Under the pieces are notes generated by a model, which worked only from the letters and a program-made list of their open reading frames with translations, was not told the DNA's origin and did no database searches. 64,000 nt of DNA from Candidatus Gastranaerophilales bacterium (GTDB taxonomy: Bacteria; Cyanobacteriota; Vampirovibrionia; Gastranaerophilales; Gastranaerophilaceae), in the NCBI GenBank assembly GCA_017461425.1, contig JAFTXY010000003.1, positions 36,288 through 100,287 of the forward strand, written 5' to 3'. The translations under genes were made by a program, and so were the position numbers. Shown one piece after another: positions 9,300 to 17,159 of this stretch (within the stretch, counting starts at the first letter, position 1; every line of letters begins with the position of its first letter).

Positions 9300-10022
9300 C
9301 TATCTTTTAACAGCTCTGATTCCTAAATTTATCCACCCATGGTCATAACCACGACAATCAGAATTATTCATTTTTTCGATATTTATAAACCCGTTTTTCT
9401 CTAATAATTCTGATAAATATCTATAACTAAAAGTGCTCAAATGAACATTATAATGGTTATTTGCATCAGATGTTCTACCATCTCCATATGCAAACATTCT
9501 TCCATTAAACCAAACACAAGAATCTTTTTGTTCGTTAAAGCGATACCAGCCATCTTTTTGATAATCAGAATTTATATTGTTTTCTGCATCACAAAACGCT
9601 TGTGCTATTTTTAAACCATCAGGAACCCAGATTTCTATAATACCATTTGGTTTTATAATTCTATTTATTTCTTTAATTGTAAAATCCAATTTATGCCAAA
9701 AAACATGTTCTAAAACATGGGACATATAAATTAAATCAAAACTCTCATCAGAAAAAGGAAGCTTTTTGCCTAATTTTCCAATATAATCTGTTTCATTTAT
9801 TAAAAAAGCATTCAAGGTTTCAAAATTTTTTATTCTTTTTTCACCAGGTCCAATTTCTAAATAACGGTTTTGTTTTTTAGAATTTATTATTAATTTTATT
9901 GGTTGAATTGTATATTTATAAATAAATGTGCATAATTTTACAAAAAATGTTATTTGAATATTTATATTCGTTTCATTTTTTCCTAAAATACTATAAATTT
10001 TTCTTCTGATTTTATTTATCAA
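9300..10022 (-). CDS. SAM-dependent methyltransferase (class I)
   Basis: A 240-residue protein with the class I methyltransferase pattern: LEIGPGEKR as the SAM-binding glycine motif (about residue 56), FDLIYMSHVLEHV as motif II/post-I, and GIIEIWVPDG as a later strand. It resembles the Methyltransf_11-type enzymes found in polysaccharide clusters. The substrate is not visible. It starts 2 bases after the phosphoribosyltransferase-HAD gene and is surely co-transcribed with it, so both may modify a surface glycan. Confidence 0.8.
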   Translation of the reverse strand: MINKIRRKIYSILGKNETNINIQITFFVKLCTFIYKYTIQPIKLIINSKKQNRYLEIGPGEKRIKNFETLNAFLINETDYIGKLGKKLPFSDESFDLIYMSHVLEHVFWHKLDFTIKEINRIIKPNGIIEIWVPDGLKIAQAFCDAENNINSDYQKDGWYRFNEQKDSCVWFNGRMFAYGDGRTSDANNHYNVHLSTFSYRYLSELLEKNGFINIEKMNNSDCRGYDHGWINLGIRAVKR

Positions 10023-10024
10023 AA

Positions 10025-10951
10025 TTATCCCCTATAATATTCATCTGTTGACACACAAATTACTTCTTTTTTGCTTAATTGGGCTATTTTTTTAGCTTGA
10101 TTATCATCAGATTCAATAAATAATCTGCATTCTTTTAAGTCCTTAAATATTTTTGCCTTAAAATCGGCATGACAATTAAGCTCTCTTCTTGTTCTTGCAT
10201 CAGACAAATCTAACATAAAAAGATTTTTATATTTTATATTGTGTTTTTCAAGCCAAGCTTGAGTTTGAATTCTGTATTTTTCAAGCCTTGAAGTGACAAT
10301 AGAATGAATTTCATAATTTGGAATAAATAATGGTTTCGCATTTAAAATAAAATTAACGTATTTTTCGCCATCATCATTTTCTTCTTCTGTTGGATTTACA
10401 CACAAAACTCCATCTAAATCATAACAAGATTCCATTGCTCTTTCATGATTTAAATAATTCCATTGAAATAATCTTGGTTGTTCGATTTTTTCAAAATAAT
10501 AATCAACCATTTTTTGAGTTTCATTTGTAGCATAAATTGCACAATATAAAATTTCATATTTTGTTAAATCTATTTTTTCTAAAGTTTTTTTTACTTTTTC
10601 TAAAGCTTTACCAGTACTTATTGAATCATCGACAACTAGAACAGTTTTTCTTTCTTTATTATTTTTTATAAAATTTCTATCGCCTTGCGTTAGTTCAATA
10701 TTATTTAAAAATTCATTCAAAGAACAAACTTGCTTATTTAAAAACAAAGCAATAATATAAGCAGGAATTATTCCAGAGCGAGGAATACCAACAATTAAAT
10801 CGATTTCTGGCAATTTATGAATATTATTTCTTATTAAACTTGCCAAGTTTTGAAAAGTTCTAAAGGAAACATTACGAATCTTTTCTTGATTTTTTTTGAT
10901 AATTTTTTTAATTAAATTTTTTGCTTTACGAAAAAATGCATTTAAATTCAT
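10025..10951 (-). CDS. Phosphoribosyltransferase-HAD phosphatase fusion
   Basis: A 308-residue two-domain protein. The N-terminal half is a type I phosphoribosyltransferase fold: VGIPRSG at residues 54-60 and the PRPP loop VVDDSISTG at 106-114. The C-terminal half begins with DLDG (D178, D180), the HAD phosphatase motif I, with SIVTSR as motif II and FIESDDNQA as a likely motif IV. Such fusions appear in glycan and nucleoside modification loci. The reaction is not known to me. It is coupled to the downstream methyltransferase (2-base gap). A second PRT-like protein is encoded at 13354. Confidence 0.75.
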   Translation of the reverse strand: MNLNAFFRKAKNLIKKIIKKNQEKIRNVSFRTFQNLASLIRNNIHKLPEIDLIVGIPRSGIIPAYIIALFLNKQVCSLNEFLNNIELTQGDRNFIKNNKERKTVLVVDDSISTGKALEKVKKTLEKIDLTKYEILYCAIYATNETQKMVDYYFEKIEQPRLFQWNYLNHERAMESCYDLDGVLCVNPTEEENDDGEKYVNFILNAKPLFIPNYEIHSIVTSRLEKYRIQTQAWLEKHNIKYKNLFMLDLSDARTRRELNCHADFKAKIFKDLKECRLFIESDDNQAKKIAQLSKKEVICVSTDEYYRG

Positions 10952-11004
10952 AAATTAATTATAAGAAAAAATATAGCGAAATGCGATAATTTCTTTTAAT
11001 GATA

Positions 11005-11376
11005 TTATTGTTCAAGGATGTTGTTTTGCTTTGACTTTCTGCCTCTTTTGGATGTTTTTATAATATTTTCATTTTCGTTTATTTTATTTTTAAATGAAAC
11101 CCGAACAATTAAATCCATATACTCACTAGGTTTGATTTTAAATTCTTTTAATATGCCAAGAATAATCTTAACTCCGGATAAATTTAGCGCTAAGTTTCTT
11201 GTTAAATATAAAATCAATTTTGCTTTTTCTAAATCATTATAGCTATATAATCTTCTATTTCCGATTGATCTTTTAGACGTTAATATTCCTTCTTTATCAT
11301 AAATTCTTAAAGTTCTTTGATGAACACAAAGAATTTCAGAAATTATACCTATGGTTAGTATTGGTTTATTGTGCAT
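11005..11376 (-). CDS. MerR-family transcriptional regulator
   Basis: The start is set at MHNKPIL because AAAGGAGG lies 5 bases upstream. The frame extends 20 codons further without a ribosome binding site. The winged helix-turn-helix is clear (TIGIISEILCVHQRTLRIYD, then GNRRLYSYNDLEKAKLI). The order resembles HspR-like MerR proteins more than metal sensors, and no metal-binding cysteine cluster is seen. A basic tail (KTSKRGRKSKQN) ends the 123-residue product. It is divergent from an XRE gene at 11447 and shares a 70-base intergenic region with a repeated ATAGGTGGT motif. Confidence 0.8.
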   Translation of the reverse strand: MHNKPILTIGIISEILCVHQRTLRIYDKEGILTSKRSIGNRRLYSYNDLEKAKLILYLTRNLALNLSGVKIILGILKEFKIKPSEYMDLIVRVSFKNKINENENIIKTSKRGRKSKQNNILEQ

Positions 11377-11402
11377 TATTCCTCCTTTTAAATTGCTCCC
11401 AT

Positions 11403-11446
11403 ATAGGTGGTAGAGAAAAATATAAAAATACACCAAAATAGGTGGT
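11403..11446. promoter_or_regulatory. Paired 9-bp direct repeats between divergent regulators
   Basis: ATAGGTGGT occurs at 11403-11411 and 11438-11446, a perfect repeat spaced by 35 bases. It lies between the MerR gene (minus) and the XRE gene (plus), and the second copy abuts the GTG start of the XRE gene. This suggests binding by one of the two regulators, with repression of XRE translation or transcription. Confidence 0.45.
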
Positions 11447-11680
11447 GTGGATAAAGATAAAACAAGACATCAAAAAGCACATATTATCTTGGGACAAAAT
11501 ATAAGACAAATTAGAGAATCTAAAAAATTATCTCAAGAAGAGCTTGGCTTTCAAATAAAAAGTGCTCGAAACTATATTGGCTGCATAGAGCGTGGTGAAA
11601 AATCGCCCAGTCTTGATATTATCTTTGATATTGCCAAAGCTTTAAATTGTAAAGTTGGCATATTATTTAAAGAAATCTGA
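11447..11680 (+). CDS. XRE-family transcriptional regulator
   Basis: A 77-residue single helix-turn-helix protein. GQNIRQIRESKKLSQEELG leads into NYIGCIERGEKSPSLDI, a very typical XRE domain. The GTG start is the only start in frame, because a stop lies 8 codons upstream. The putative ribosome binding site AGGTGG is only one base from the start codon, which is unusual and may mean weak or leaderless translation. It pairs with the divergent MerR gene. Confidence 0.82.
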   Translation: MDKDKTRHQKAHIILGQNIRQIRESKKLSQEELGFQIKSARNYIGCIERGEKSPSLDIIFDIAKALNCKVGILFKEI

Positions 11681-11746
11681 ACTCCTCCTTCTTTTTTGTA
11701 GGTTTTTTACAGCACCATCAACAATCATACAAAATATGATGTAATT

Positions 11747-12025
11747 ATGCAACAATCCTGTGAACAAATTGAAAAATTTAATAAAGTTATTGGCGAGATT
11801 ATTATTGAATTAAGAAAAAAGAATAACAATATTTCAATTAATAATTTTTGTCGTCAATTTGATTTTGACAGGGGAAATTTTAGTAAAATCGAACGAGGAA
11901 AATTGAGCTGTAGATTAATTACCATCTATAAAGTATGCGAGGCTTTTAACATAAAATTTTCTGATTTTGCAAAAATACTTGAAGAGAAATTAGGTGAAAA
12001 TTTTAATTTAATTGATTTTGAATAA
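11747..12025 (+). CDS. XRE-like small regulator
   Basis: A 92-residue protein with a divergent XRE domain: IIIELRKKNNNISINNF, DRGNFSKIERGK and LITIYKVCEAFNI match the five-helix pattern. There is no obvious ribosome binding site before the ATG. It follows the preceding XRE gene on the same strand with a 66-base gap. It belongs to a cluster of five XRE proteins within 8.2 kb. Function is unknown. Confidence 0.72.
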   Translation: MQQSCEQIEKFNKVIGEIIIELRKKNNNISINNFCRQFDFDRGNFSKIERGKLSCRLITIYKVCEAFNIKFSDFAKILEEKLGENFNLIDFE

Positions 12026-12200
12026 TTTTAATAATGCTCTTTTATAGATTTTGGCAGCATCTATAACTCTATAATCATTTTCAAATTTTCATCATAATTA
12101 ATTTATCTTTCTTGTCTTTTTTTCTTTTTCAAGCGCCTATCAAGAAAAGAAAAAGCGAATAAAAGCATAAATAATTTATTAGTAACCAAACATCAATGTA

Positions 12201-12273
12201 CTGGATTGCTTCGCTTCGCTCGCAAAGACGATAGCATCCGTCACTGCGAGGGTGTAAGCCCGTGGCAGTCCAG
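12201..12273. repeat. Imperfect palindromic (REP/MITE-like) element
   Basis: A 73-base element begins CTGGATTGC and ends GCAGTCCAG (8 of 9 positions inverted). A second inverted block, GCTCGCAAAGACG against CGTCACTGCGAGG, lies inside it. It is much more GC-rich than its surroundings and contains no gene. It lies in the 320-base non-coding stretch 12026-12346, where I see nothing else except the leader of the acyltransferase. Confidence 0.6.
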
Positions 12274-12346
12274 AAAATTCATGGTGTTAATTGATGCAGT
12301 TGAATCTTAATTTTTTTATTATAAACTTAAGCCATGGAGAATATTC

Positions 12347-13322
12347 ATGCAATTAGAGAGAGAGAGAGAGAGATTACTACCTTGACTTTGTCAAAGGAAT
12401 TTTAGTAATAAGTGTTGTATTAATTCACACTGCTTTTTGTTCTGGGACGAGCTATGTTCCCAGTTTTATGAGAGAAATAGTTTTAGCTCTCGATGTTCCT
12501 TTGTTTTTCTTTATAACCGGATGTGTTATTTCAAAACACCCAAACATTAGCCCTTTGAAACAGCTATTTAAATTTATTTTACTATTCTTCCTTGGTGTTT
12601 TATTAATTCAAATTTGTTTATTACATATTAGCTTACCAAAACTAATGAAAACAATTTTCTTAATATCAGCTGATACGCCAAAAGTAATTTCAGTTAAATG
12701 GTCATATTGGTTTGTACCAATGTATGTAATAGCTTTATTATATTCAAAAACTATTATTCAATATTTTAAAAAATGGTTTAGTTATTTTTTACTTGCAGGA
12801 ATTCCGATTTTCTACATAGTTACTTGGATTATAAATAAAACTGTGACCCTTAATTGCCTTGGATTGCCTGTTCAAAGTTTTTTGTTTTATATATGGTTAA
12901 TTTTATTTGGTTATGAAGTATATAAATTTAAACAAAAAAAATTCTGGATTTTTATTGCGATTGGAGCATTGATAACAACTATTTGCTTCTATAGTTTTGT
13001 TCCAGATTTAGTAATGCAAAAATGCAAATTTCCAGTTAAACTGCCATATTTTGCACTATCATTAATTTCAATAAGTGCTACAATGTTTTTTGCAAGAAAT
13101 GTAAAATCAAATTTTATAAGCAAAATTGGTGAAAATGCAATTTATTATTATTTTTCACAAGGAATTGGCGCATCTATTATATTTAATATTGCTAAATTAC
13201 CCATTGAAATTTGGCAATTGAAATTTATATTATGTTTTTCTATAAATCTATTAATTACGATAATTTTAGGTTATATTTTTTCATTAATTTATCCAAAATT
13301 TGAAAAATTATTTATAAAATAA
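12347..13322 (+). CDS. Acyltransferase-3 family membrane protein, start out of frame behind an AG tract
   Basis: Downstream of an (AG)9 tract the frame encodes R-E-R-D-Y-Y-L-D-F-V-K-G, then VISVVLIHTAF, the classic first helix and catalytic His of acyltransferase-3 (OafA-like) enzymes, followed by about nine more membrane helices. The only credible start is ATG 12347, which has GGAGA 6 bases upstream, but it is 1 base out of frame (distance 121). Gain of one AG or loss of two would give one continuous protein of about 325 residues. A second ATG at 12334 would come into frame on loss of one unit. The first in-frame ATG (12468) would delete helix 1 and the His. The copy here is therefore predicted OFF: either phase variation or a broken gene. 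Its likely role is O-acylation of a surface glycan. Confidence 0.75.
12355..12373 (+). repeat. AG dinucleotide tract at acyltransferase start
   Basis: Nine AG units plus a final A (19 bases) lie 6 bases after the ATG at 12347 and inside the coding start of the acyltransferase. Such tracts change length by slipped-strand mispairing. Here the number of units decides which of two ATGs, if either, is in frame with the enzyme. Confidence 0.9.
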
Positions 13323-13353
13323 CTAATTTTATTTTCACAAGCATTATACATAT

Positions 13354-14349
13354 ATGAAACTTCAACCAACAAATTTCATATATAATAAAACTTCGCTTGC
13401 TTTTAATGCTCAAAAAGCTTCTTTTCTAAAAAGAAGAACAAAAAACAACGAAAATCACGTTGTACAAAGAGAAAATCCATCTAGAAGCGATGTTGCAAGA
13501 TATGCTTTTATTAAATTAATGGATGCACAAAATGAATATTTCAAATCTTTTGTAACCAAAAAAGGCAAATTAACAAAAGAAGAATACGGAGAAATAAGAG
13601 ATAAGCATCCATATATAATTTCAAGAAGCTATCAAATATGTGAAAACAGAAGTGAATTAAACCCAATATCTACCCCAAAAATTCTTGCAAATGCAGCCAA
13701 AACACTTAAAATTTATTACGACAAAAAATATGGAAAGGATGGATACAAAATTCTTTCCATCGGCACAAGTCCGTCTCCAATCACAGAAGCAATGCAGCTT
13801 TTAGATTGTGAGGTTATTTTTGCACCAATTACAAAACTAAGAGATTCTATAAACAAAAAACCTATGGCAAAGCAATATTCAAATATTTCAACACTTATGC
13901 GATATTGCACCAAAAAAGGACTTGCAAAAGATAAGAACAAAAAAATTATCGTTCTTGATTATTCATACACAGGTGAATCATTAAGAACAATGAAAAGAAT
14001 TTTGCTTGAAAGAGGCGATATCAAAGAAGAACAAATTAAGCTTCATTCAATAATTAATGATTTAAGAACTTGCAGTGAAAATAAAGATTATTCTTGGGTA
14101 AGCGGAGAAGATATTTTTAAAATAGAAATGGATATGACCGAATCAAAAATGATGAACATGTCTAATGTTCCTCATTTTTATATGGATGAAAACAAGGCAA
14201 AAGAAGACGAGATTTGGACAATTTATTCTAAATATAAAATTAATAGTGAAATTTTTGATGATTTTGACAACCATTCAACCCCAACAGGCAGAGCCTGGGC
14301 ATTATGTATTGCGCATGAATTATTAAAATGGACCCATCCGCTTTTTTAA
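13354..14349 (+). CDS. Phosphoribosyltransferase-like protein with N-terminal FxG-type motif
   Basis: A 331-residue protein of unknown function. The N-terminus MKLQPTNFIY..LAFNA resembles the M-x-I-x-P-x-N-F...S-F start of other proteins in this window. Residues 131-160 (YKILSIGTSPSPI) and 198-210 (IIVLDYSYTGESL) resemble the strand-loop and PRPP loop of type I phosphoribosyltransferases, although the usual acidic pair is reduced to one Asp. It may be a divergent PRTase or a non-catalytic relative. It lies 32 bases after the acyltransferase gene. Confidence 0.65.
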   Translation: MKLQPTNFIYNKTSLAFNAQKASFLKRRTKNNENHVVQRENPSRSDVARYAFIKLMDAQNEYFKSFVTKKGKLTKEEYGEIRDKHPYIISRSYQICENRSELNPISTPKILANAAKTLKIYYDKKYGKDGYKILSIGTSPSPITEAMQLLDCEVIFAPITKLRDSINKKPMAKQYSNISTLMRYCTKKGLAKDKNKKIIVLDYSYTGESLRTMKRILLERGDIKEEQIKLHSIINDLRTCSENKDYSWVSGEDIFKIEMDMTESKMMNMSNVPHFYMDENKAKEDEIWTIYSKYKINSEIFDDFDNHSTPTGRAWALCIAHELLKWTHPLF

Positions 14350-14474
14350 TTATTTTGCATGATTAATTATTTGTATTTGTATTGATATTATGCTACACTA
14401 CTAAAAAATTTTAAAATTATTGGCATTATTTATAGATTTTGTTGTTGGTAATATAGACGCTGTGCGAGGTAAAA

Positions 14475-14846
14475 ATGAGAATATCTTTTACAGGAATTGA
14501 TTTAAAATCAAAGGTTAAAGAAATCAAACAAAAACAAGACAAAAAAATTATTGAAAATATACATACTAAATGGGATAGAAAAAAATGCAACGCCGCACTT
14601 TTTGGTATAGGCTCTGTTGCAGCAAGTTCTCTTTGTACGCCAATTATTACTAAACAACTTTTATCAAAAACCAGTATAAAAACGCATCCAATATCATTAG
14701 ATGCAAGAATTGGCATAGGAATACTTGCTTTAGGAGTTTTGTCCGGTCATTTATTTAATAAAATAGATGAAAAGAAGAATACAAAACTTGGTGATTTTAC
14801 TTATATGCTATTTAACGGTCCAAAAGCAAAAGAAAAACAAAATTAA
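14475..14846 (+). CDS. Small two-helix membrane protein beginning with ISFTG
   Basis: A 123-residue protein that starts M-R-I-S-F-T-G and then has a highly charged segment (Lys/Gln-rich, residues 10-35). Two hydrophobic stretches follow: ALFGIGSVAASSLCTPII and GIGILALGVLSGHLF. It is preceded by GCGAGGTAAAA, which contains a usable GAGG ribosome binding site. Function is unknown. The first residues carry the same short motif as several unrelated proteins of this window. It may sit in the inner membrane with both ends in the cytoplasm. Confidence 0.65.
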   Translation: MRISFTGIDLKSKVKEIKQKQDKKIIENIHTKWDRKKCNAALFGIGSVAASSLCTPIITKQLLSKTSIKTHPISLDARIGIGILALGVLSGHLFNKIDEKKNTKLGDFTYMLFNGPKAKEKQN

Positions 14847-14851
14847 TCTAA

Positions 14852-15043
14852 TCATAATTTATTCACATTTTTCAAAAAATACTCGTCAAATAAATTATAT
14901 TTTTTCATTAATCTTTCCAATTGTTCTTTGTTCTCATATTTTAGGTTATCATTGTTTTCTAAAATTGATAGAACTTTAATAAGTTTATCAATATCTATAT
15001 CAATATTTTTCGTTGTTTCTAATATTTTATATTTAATTTTCAT
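14852..15043 (-). CDS. Small hypothetical protein (63 aa)
   Basis: A 63-residue, charged, probably helical protein (Leu/Lys/Asp/Asn-rich, e.g. IDIDKLIKVLSILENND). It converges with the preceding gene, with a 5-base gap between stops. The ribosome binding site is poor. Composition looks coding and the opposite-strand alternative is a shadow of the previous gene, so I list it with reserve. Confidence 0.4.
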   Translation of the reverse strand: MKIKYKILETTKNIDIDIDKLIKVLSILENNDNLKYENKEQLERLMKKYNLFDEYFLKNVNKL

Positions 15044-15186
15044 AACAAATTAATTTTTATTATATATATAATTTTAATTTATATTATTATAAAATATTTA
15101 AATAAGCAAGATTTTTATTTGTTTCATTCATAGCAACTTTTTTTGTTTATACATTTTGTTTAAATGTAGCTATTAGAAAGATTTTT

Positions 15187-16083
15187 ATGCATATTTCCCC
15201 AATCAATTTTTTATCATTCCAAAATAAAAAGAACTATCAAACCAAGAAATTTAATAATAATTACATGCTTCCATATGATAATGTATCTTTTTCGGGTAAA
15301 AAAAATGTCCAAGAACAGCCAGAACATGTTCAAAAAAGCATATCTTTAGGTAAAAAAATAATAAAATTTGCAAGAGTCAATCAACTATCGTATCCAACAT
15401 TAGAAAAAATTTTAAATGAAAATTCGCCTGTACCTATCCATGTTGATGATATAAAAAATGATACCCATTTAGCAGCATTTTCAGGAAAACCTGTCGCTCA
15501 TATGCTTCCGTTATATAATTATGACTTTAAATTAACCGCAGCAAACATATATTTAGGTACAATCCCGCAAACTTCAAAAGAAGAAACTGATTTCATTGCA
15601 AATGTTGCCCACGAATATTCACACGTTCTACAACGAGCAGCCGATGAAGATTATTATGGAATTACAAAATACGCAAAAAAACCAGAAGAAATAACTACAA
15701 TAGCAAGAGCGTCACAGTCATTACTAAATGAGCTCACGCAAATGTGCCAACAAAAACTTTTTACTTGCGAAAAAGATGTAAAAGACACGATAAATTCAAT
15801 ATTAACAAATAGATTTGATATCAATAAATCATTAAACGGACTTGATTTTGATAAATTGATTACCGATGCGGCTTTTATTTTATGTTTACAATTACATAAA
15901 GACCCAAATGATATGAAAAATGCGATAAAAGATTGGATTGCAAAAGAAGCACAAAATGAAAAAGAAGCATACACTGTTACATTAGGCGTACTTGAATCTT
16001 CTAAACATGATCCGATTATAAAAGCAAAAAGAATATTAAATAAAGAACTCTATTCGTATATTAATGAGGCAGTAAAAAAATAA
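15187..16083 (+). CDS. HExxH metallopeptidase-like protein with FxG N-terminal motif
   Basis: A 298-residue protein starting MHISPINFLSFQN, with a second motif NVSFSG at residues 32-37. The catalytic-looking HEYSH is at 142-146 (FIANVAHEYSHVLQRA). A later NEKEAYTV resembles the glutamate third-ligand segment of gluzincins and recurs as NEAEAYQV in the gene at 31529. No signal peptide or membrane helix is present, so where it acts is unknown. The ATG is preceded by AGAAAGA. A strong stem-loop terminator follows at 16094. Confidence 0.7.
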   Translation: MHISPINFLSFQNKKNYQTKKFNNNYMLPYDNVSFSGKKNVQEQPEHVQKSISLGKKIIKFARVNQLSYPTLEKILNENSPVPIHVDDIKNDTHLAAFSGKPVAHMLPLYNYDFKLTAANIYLGTIPQTSKEETDFIANVAHEYSHVLQRAADEDYYGITKYAKKPEEITTIARASQSLLNELTQMCQQKLFTCEKDVKDTINSILTNRFDINKSLNGLDFDKLITDAAFILCLQLHKDPNDMKNAIKDWIAKEAQNEKEAYTVTLGVLESSKHDPIIKAKRILNKELYSYINEAVKK

Positions 16084-16093
16084 ATTAACTATT

Positions 16094-16133
16094 AGACTTA
16101 AAGACTCACATTGAACGAGTCTTTTTTAAGTCT
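16094..16133 (+). terminator. Intrinsic terminator
   Basis: AAGACTC and GAGTCTT form a hairpin followed by a T-run. An outer AGACTTA/TAAGTCT pairing extends the stem. It follows the metallopeptidase-like gene. Confidence 0.8.
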
Positions 16134-16170
16134 ACACCAGCATTGATGATTTTATAACGTGGGTACTGGA
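16131..16170. repeat. 40-bp direct repeat, copy 1
   Basis: This sequence recurs at 17120-17159 with a single mismatch (39 of 40). Both copies directly follow a terminator hairpin and contain a CCAGCA...CTGG near-inverted repeat. They bracket a cassette of about 1 kb carrying an exported protein and a divergent XRE regulator. They could be recombination sites or a dispersed repeat family. Confidence 0.75.
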
Positions 16171-16177
16171 AGGATAG

Positions 16178-16678
16178 TTATTTTACATTTAATGTCACAT
16201 CATTAACTGTGTGCATTATTTGGTATCTACCAGCTTCAATTTTACCGTCATCGCCCTTAATTAATAAAAGCGGGAATAAGAAAAACCAACCTATATTTGC
16301 CCATTCTCTACCTGTTCCTTTGTTTTGCATTATTCCACGCAAGTATATTTGTTGATTATCTTCAGCAATTAAAGAAAAATTACCAACTTGAACTTCGCCA
16401 GGCAGACCTAAAATAAAATTATTTTTCTTTTTTATAATTTGACCTGTTACGTTTGTTCCAGATTTAATAACAACTTTATTATTAACTCTTACATTATCTT
16501 GAACGATAAAATCAATAATATCATTCTCGCTTACTTCATCAGCATCTATTTTATTTTCTAAATATACCGCAACTGGTGTGCCAGATGGAACTAATATACT
16601 TGTTGCAAAAACTGCATTTTGCAAAATTAGCATATTAAATAAAAATACTAGTAATAATTTTGACATAATTTTTTTCAT
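16178..16678 (-). CDS. Exported beta-rich protein (VirB10/TrbI-like pattern)
   Basis: The start is set at MKKIMSK because GGAG lies just upstream within the longer frame. The 166-residue product has a signal peptide ending near AVFA. The mature part follows the pattern P-x-G-T-P-V-x-V-x-L, D-x-V-x-x-N-D-I-I-x-F-x-V, V-V-I-K-S-G-T-x-V-x-G, as in beta-barrel segments of VirB10/TrbI-like and related envelope proteins. Function is unknown. It is divergent from the XRE gene at 16786 across a palindromic operator, which suggests it is that regulator's target. Confidence 0.65.
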   Translation of the reverse strand: MKKIMSKLLLVFLFNMLILQNAVFATSILVPSGTPVAVYLENKIDADEVSENDIIDFIVQDNVRVNNKVVIKSGTNVTGQIIKKKNNFILGLPGEVQVGNFSLIAEDNQQIYLRGIMQNKGTGREWANIGWFFLFPLLLIKGDDGKIEAGRYQIMHTVNDVTLNVK

Positions 16679-16715
16679 ACAATTCTCCATAAACAGACTT
16701 TTAATTTTTATTTAC

Positions 16716-16750
16716 TGACTTATAAATCAGTATACTAGTATTATAAGTCA
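16716..16750. promoter_or_regulatory. Perfect 10-bp inverted repeat operator
   Basis: TGACTTATAA and TTATAAGTCA are perfect inverted repeats around a 15-base centre that itself contains the palindrome AGTATACT. The site lies between the divergent exported-protein and XRE genes and is the likely binding site of the XRE protein. Confidence 0.6.
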
Positions 16751-16785
16751 TTTTTTAAAACTGTCAATTTCGCTAGACTGTTTAT

Positions 16786-17004
16786 ATGGACAGAAAAGAA
16801 ATTATTACATTATTTGCACAAAATTTAAGGGCTGAACGCGCTAGAAAAAATTATTCTCAAGAAAAATTAACTGAACTTGCAGAAATCAGTCCTGAATATT
16901 TAGCAAGAATTGAAAAAGAAAAGTATAGTCCATCATTAGTAACTATTGTTAAATTAGCATTAGCACTTGAAATTGATTTAAATAAATTAATGCCATTGAG
17001 ATAA
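16786..17004 (+). CDS. XRE-family transcriptional regulator
   Basis: A 72-residue single-domain regulator: AQNLRAERARKNYSQEKLTE followed by SPEYLARIEKEKYSPSLVT is a standard XRE helix-turn-helix. It is divergent from the exported protein gene with a strong palindrome between them, and has its own terminator at 17088. The whole unit lies between two copies of a 40-bp repeat. Confidence 0.87.
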   Translation: MDRKEIITLFAQNLRAERARKNYSQEKLTELAEISPEYLARIEKEKYSPSLVTIVKLALALEIDLNKLMPLR

Positions 17005-17087
17005 TTTTTTTTAATTTTAATTATATTTTATACCGCAATGACACGAAAATGACACAAAGTGAAAAAATGGCAAAATTTACACAATAA

Positions 17088-17113
17088 AAAAGAGAGCTAA
17101 AATGCTCTCTTTA
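17088..17113 (+). terminator. Intrinsic terminator
   Basis: AAGAGAGC and GCTCTCTT form an 8-bp hairpin with A- and T-rich flanks, following the XRE gene. The 393-base stretch 17005-17397 otherwise holds the second 40-bp repeat and AT-rich sequence with short broken minus-strand frames that I cannot assign. Confidence 0.75.
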
Positions 17114-17119
17114 TCTATA

Positions 17120-17159
17120 TCTACACCAGCATTGATGATTTTATAACGTGGGTGCTGGA
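17120..17159. repeat. 40-bp direct repeat, copy 2
   Basis: One mismatch to the copy at 16131-16170 (A to G in GGGTACTGG). Like the first copy, it immediately follows a terminator hairpin. Confidence 0.75.

Noticed and set aside
12468..13322. Short form of the acyltransferase starting at ATG 12468
   Set aside because: It would lack the first helix and catalytic His encoded in the same frame immediately upstream, and it has no good ribosome binding site.
14767..14979. A 70-residue plus-strand frame overlapping the ISFTG membrane protein
   Set aside because: It is the shifted shadow of the real gene plus non-coding sequence, with no start signal of its own.
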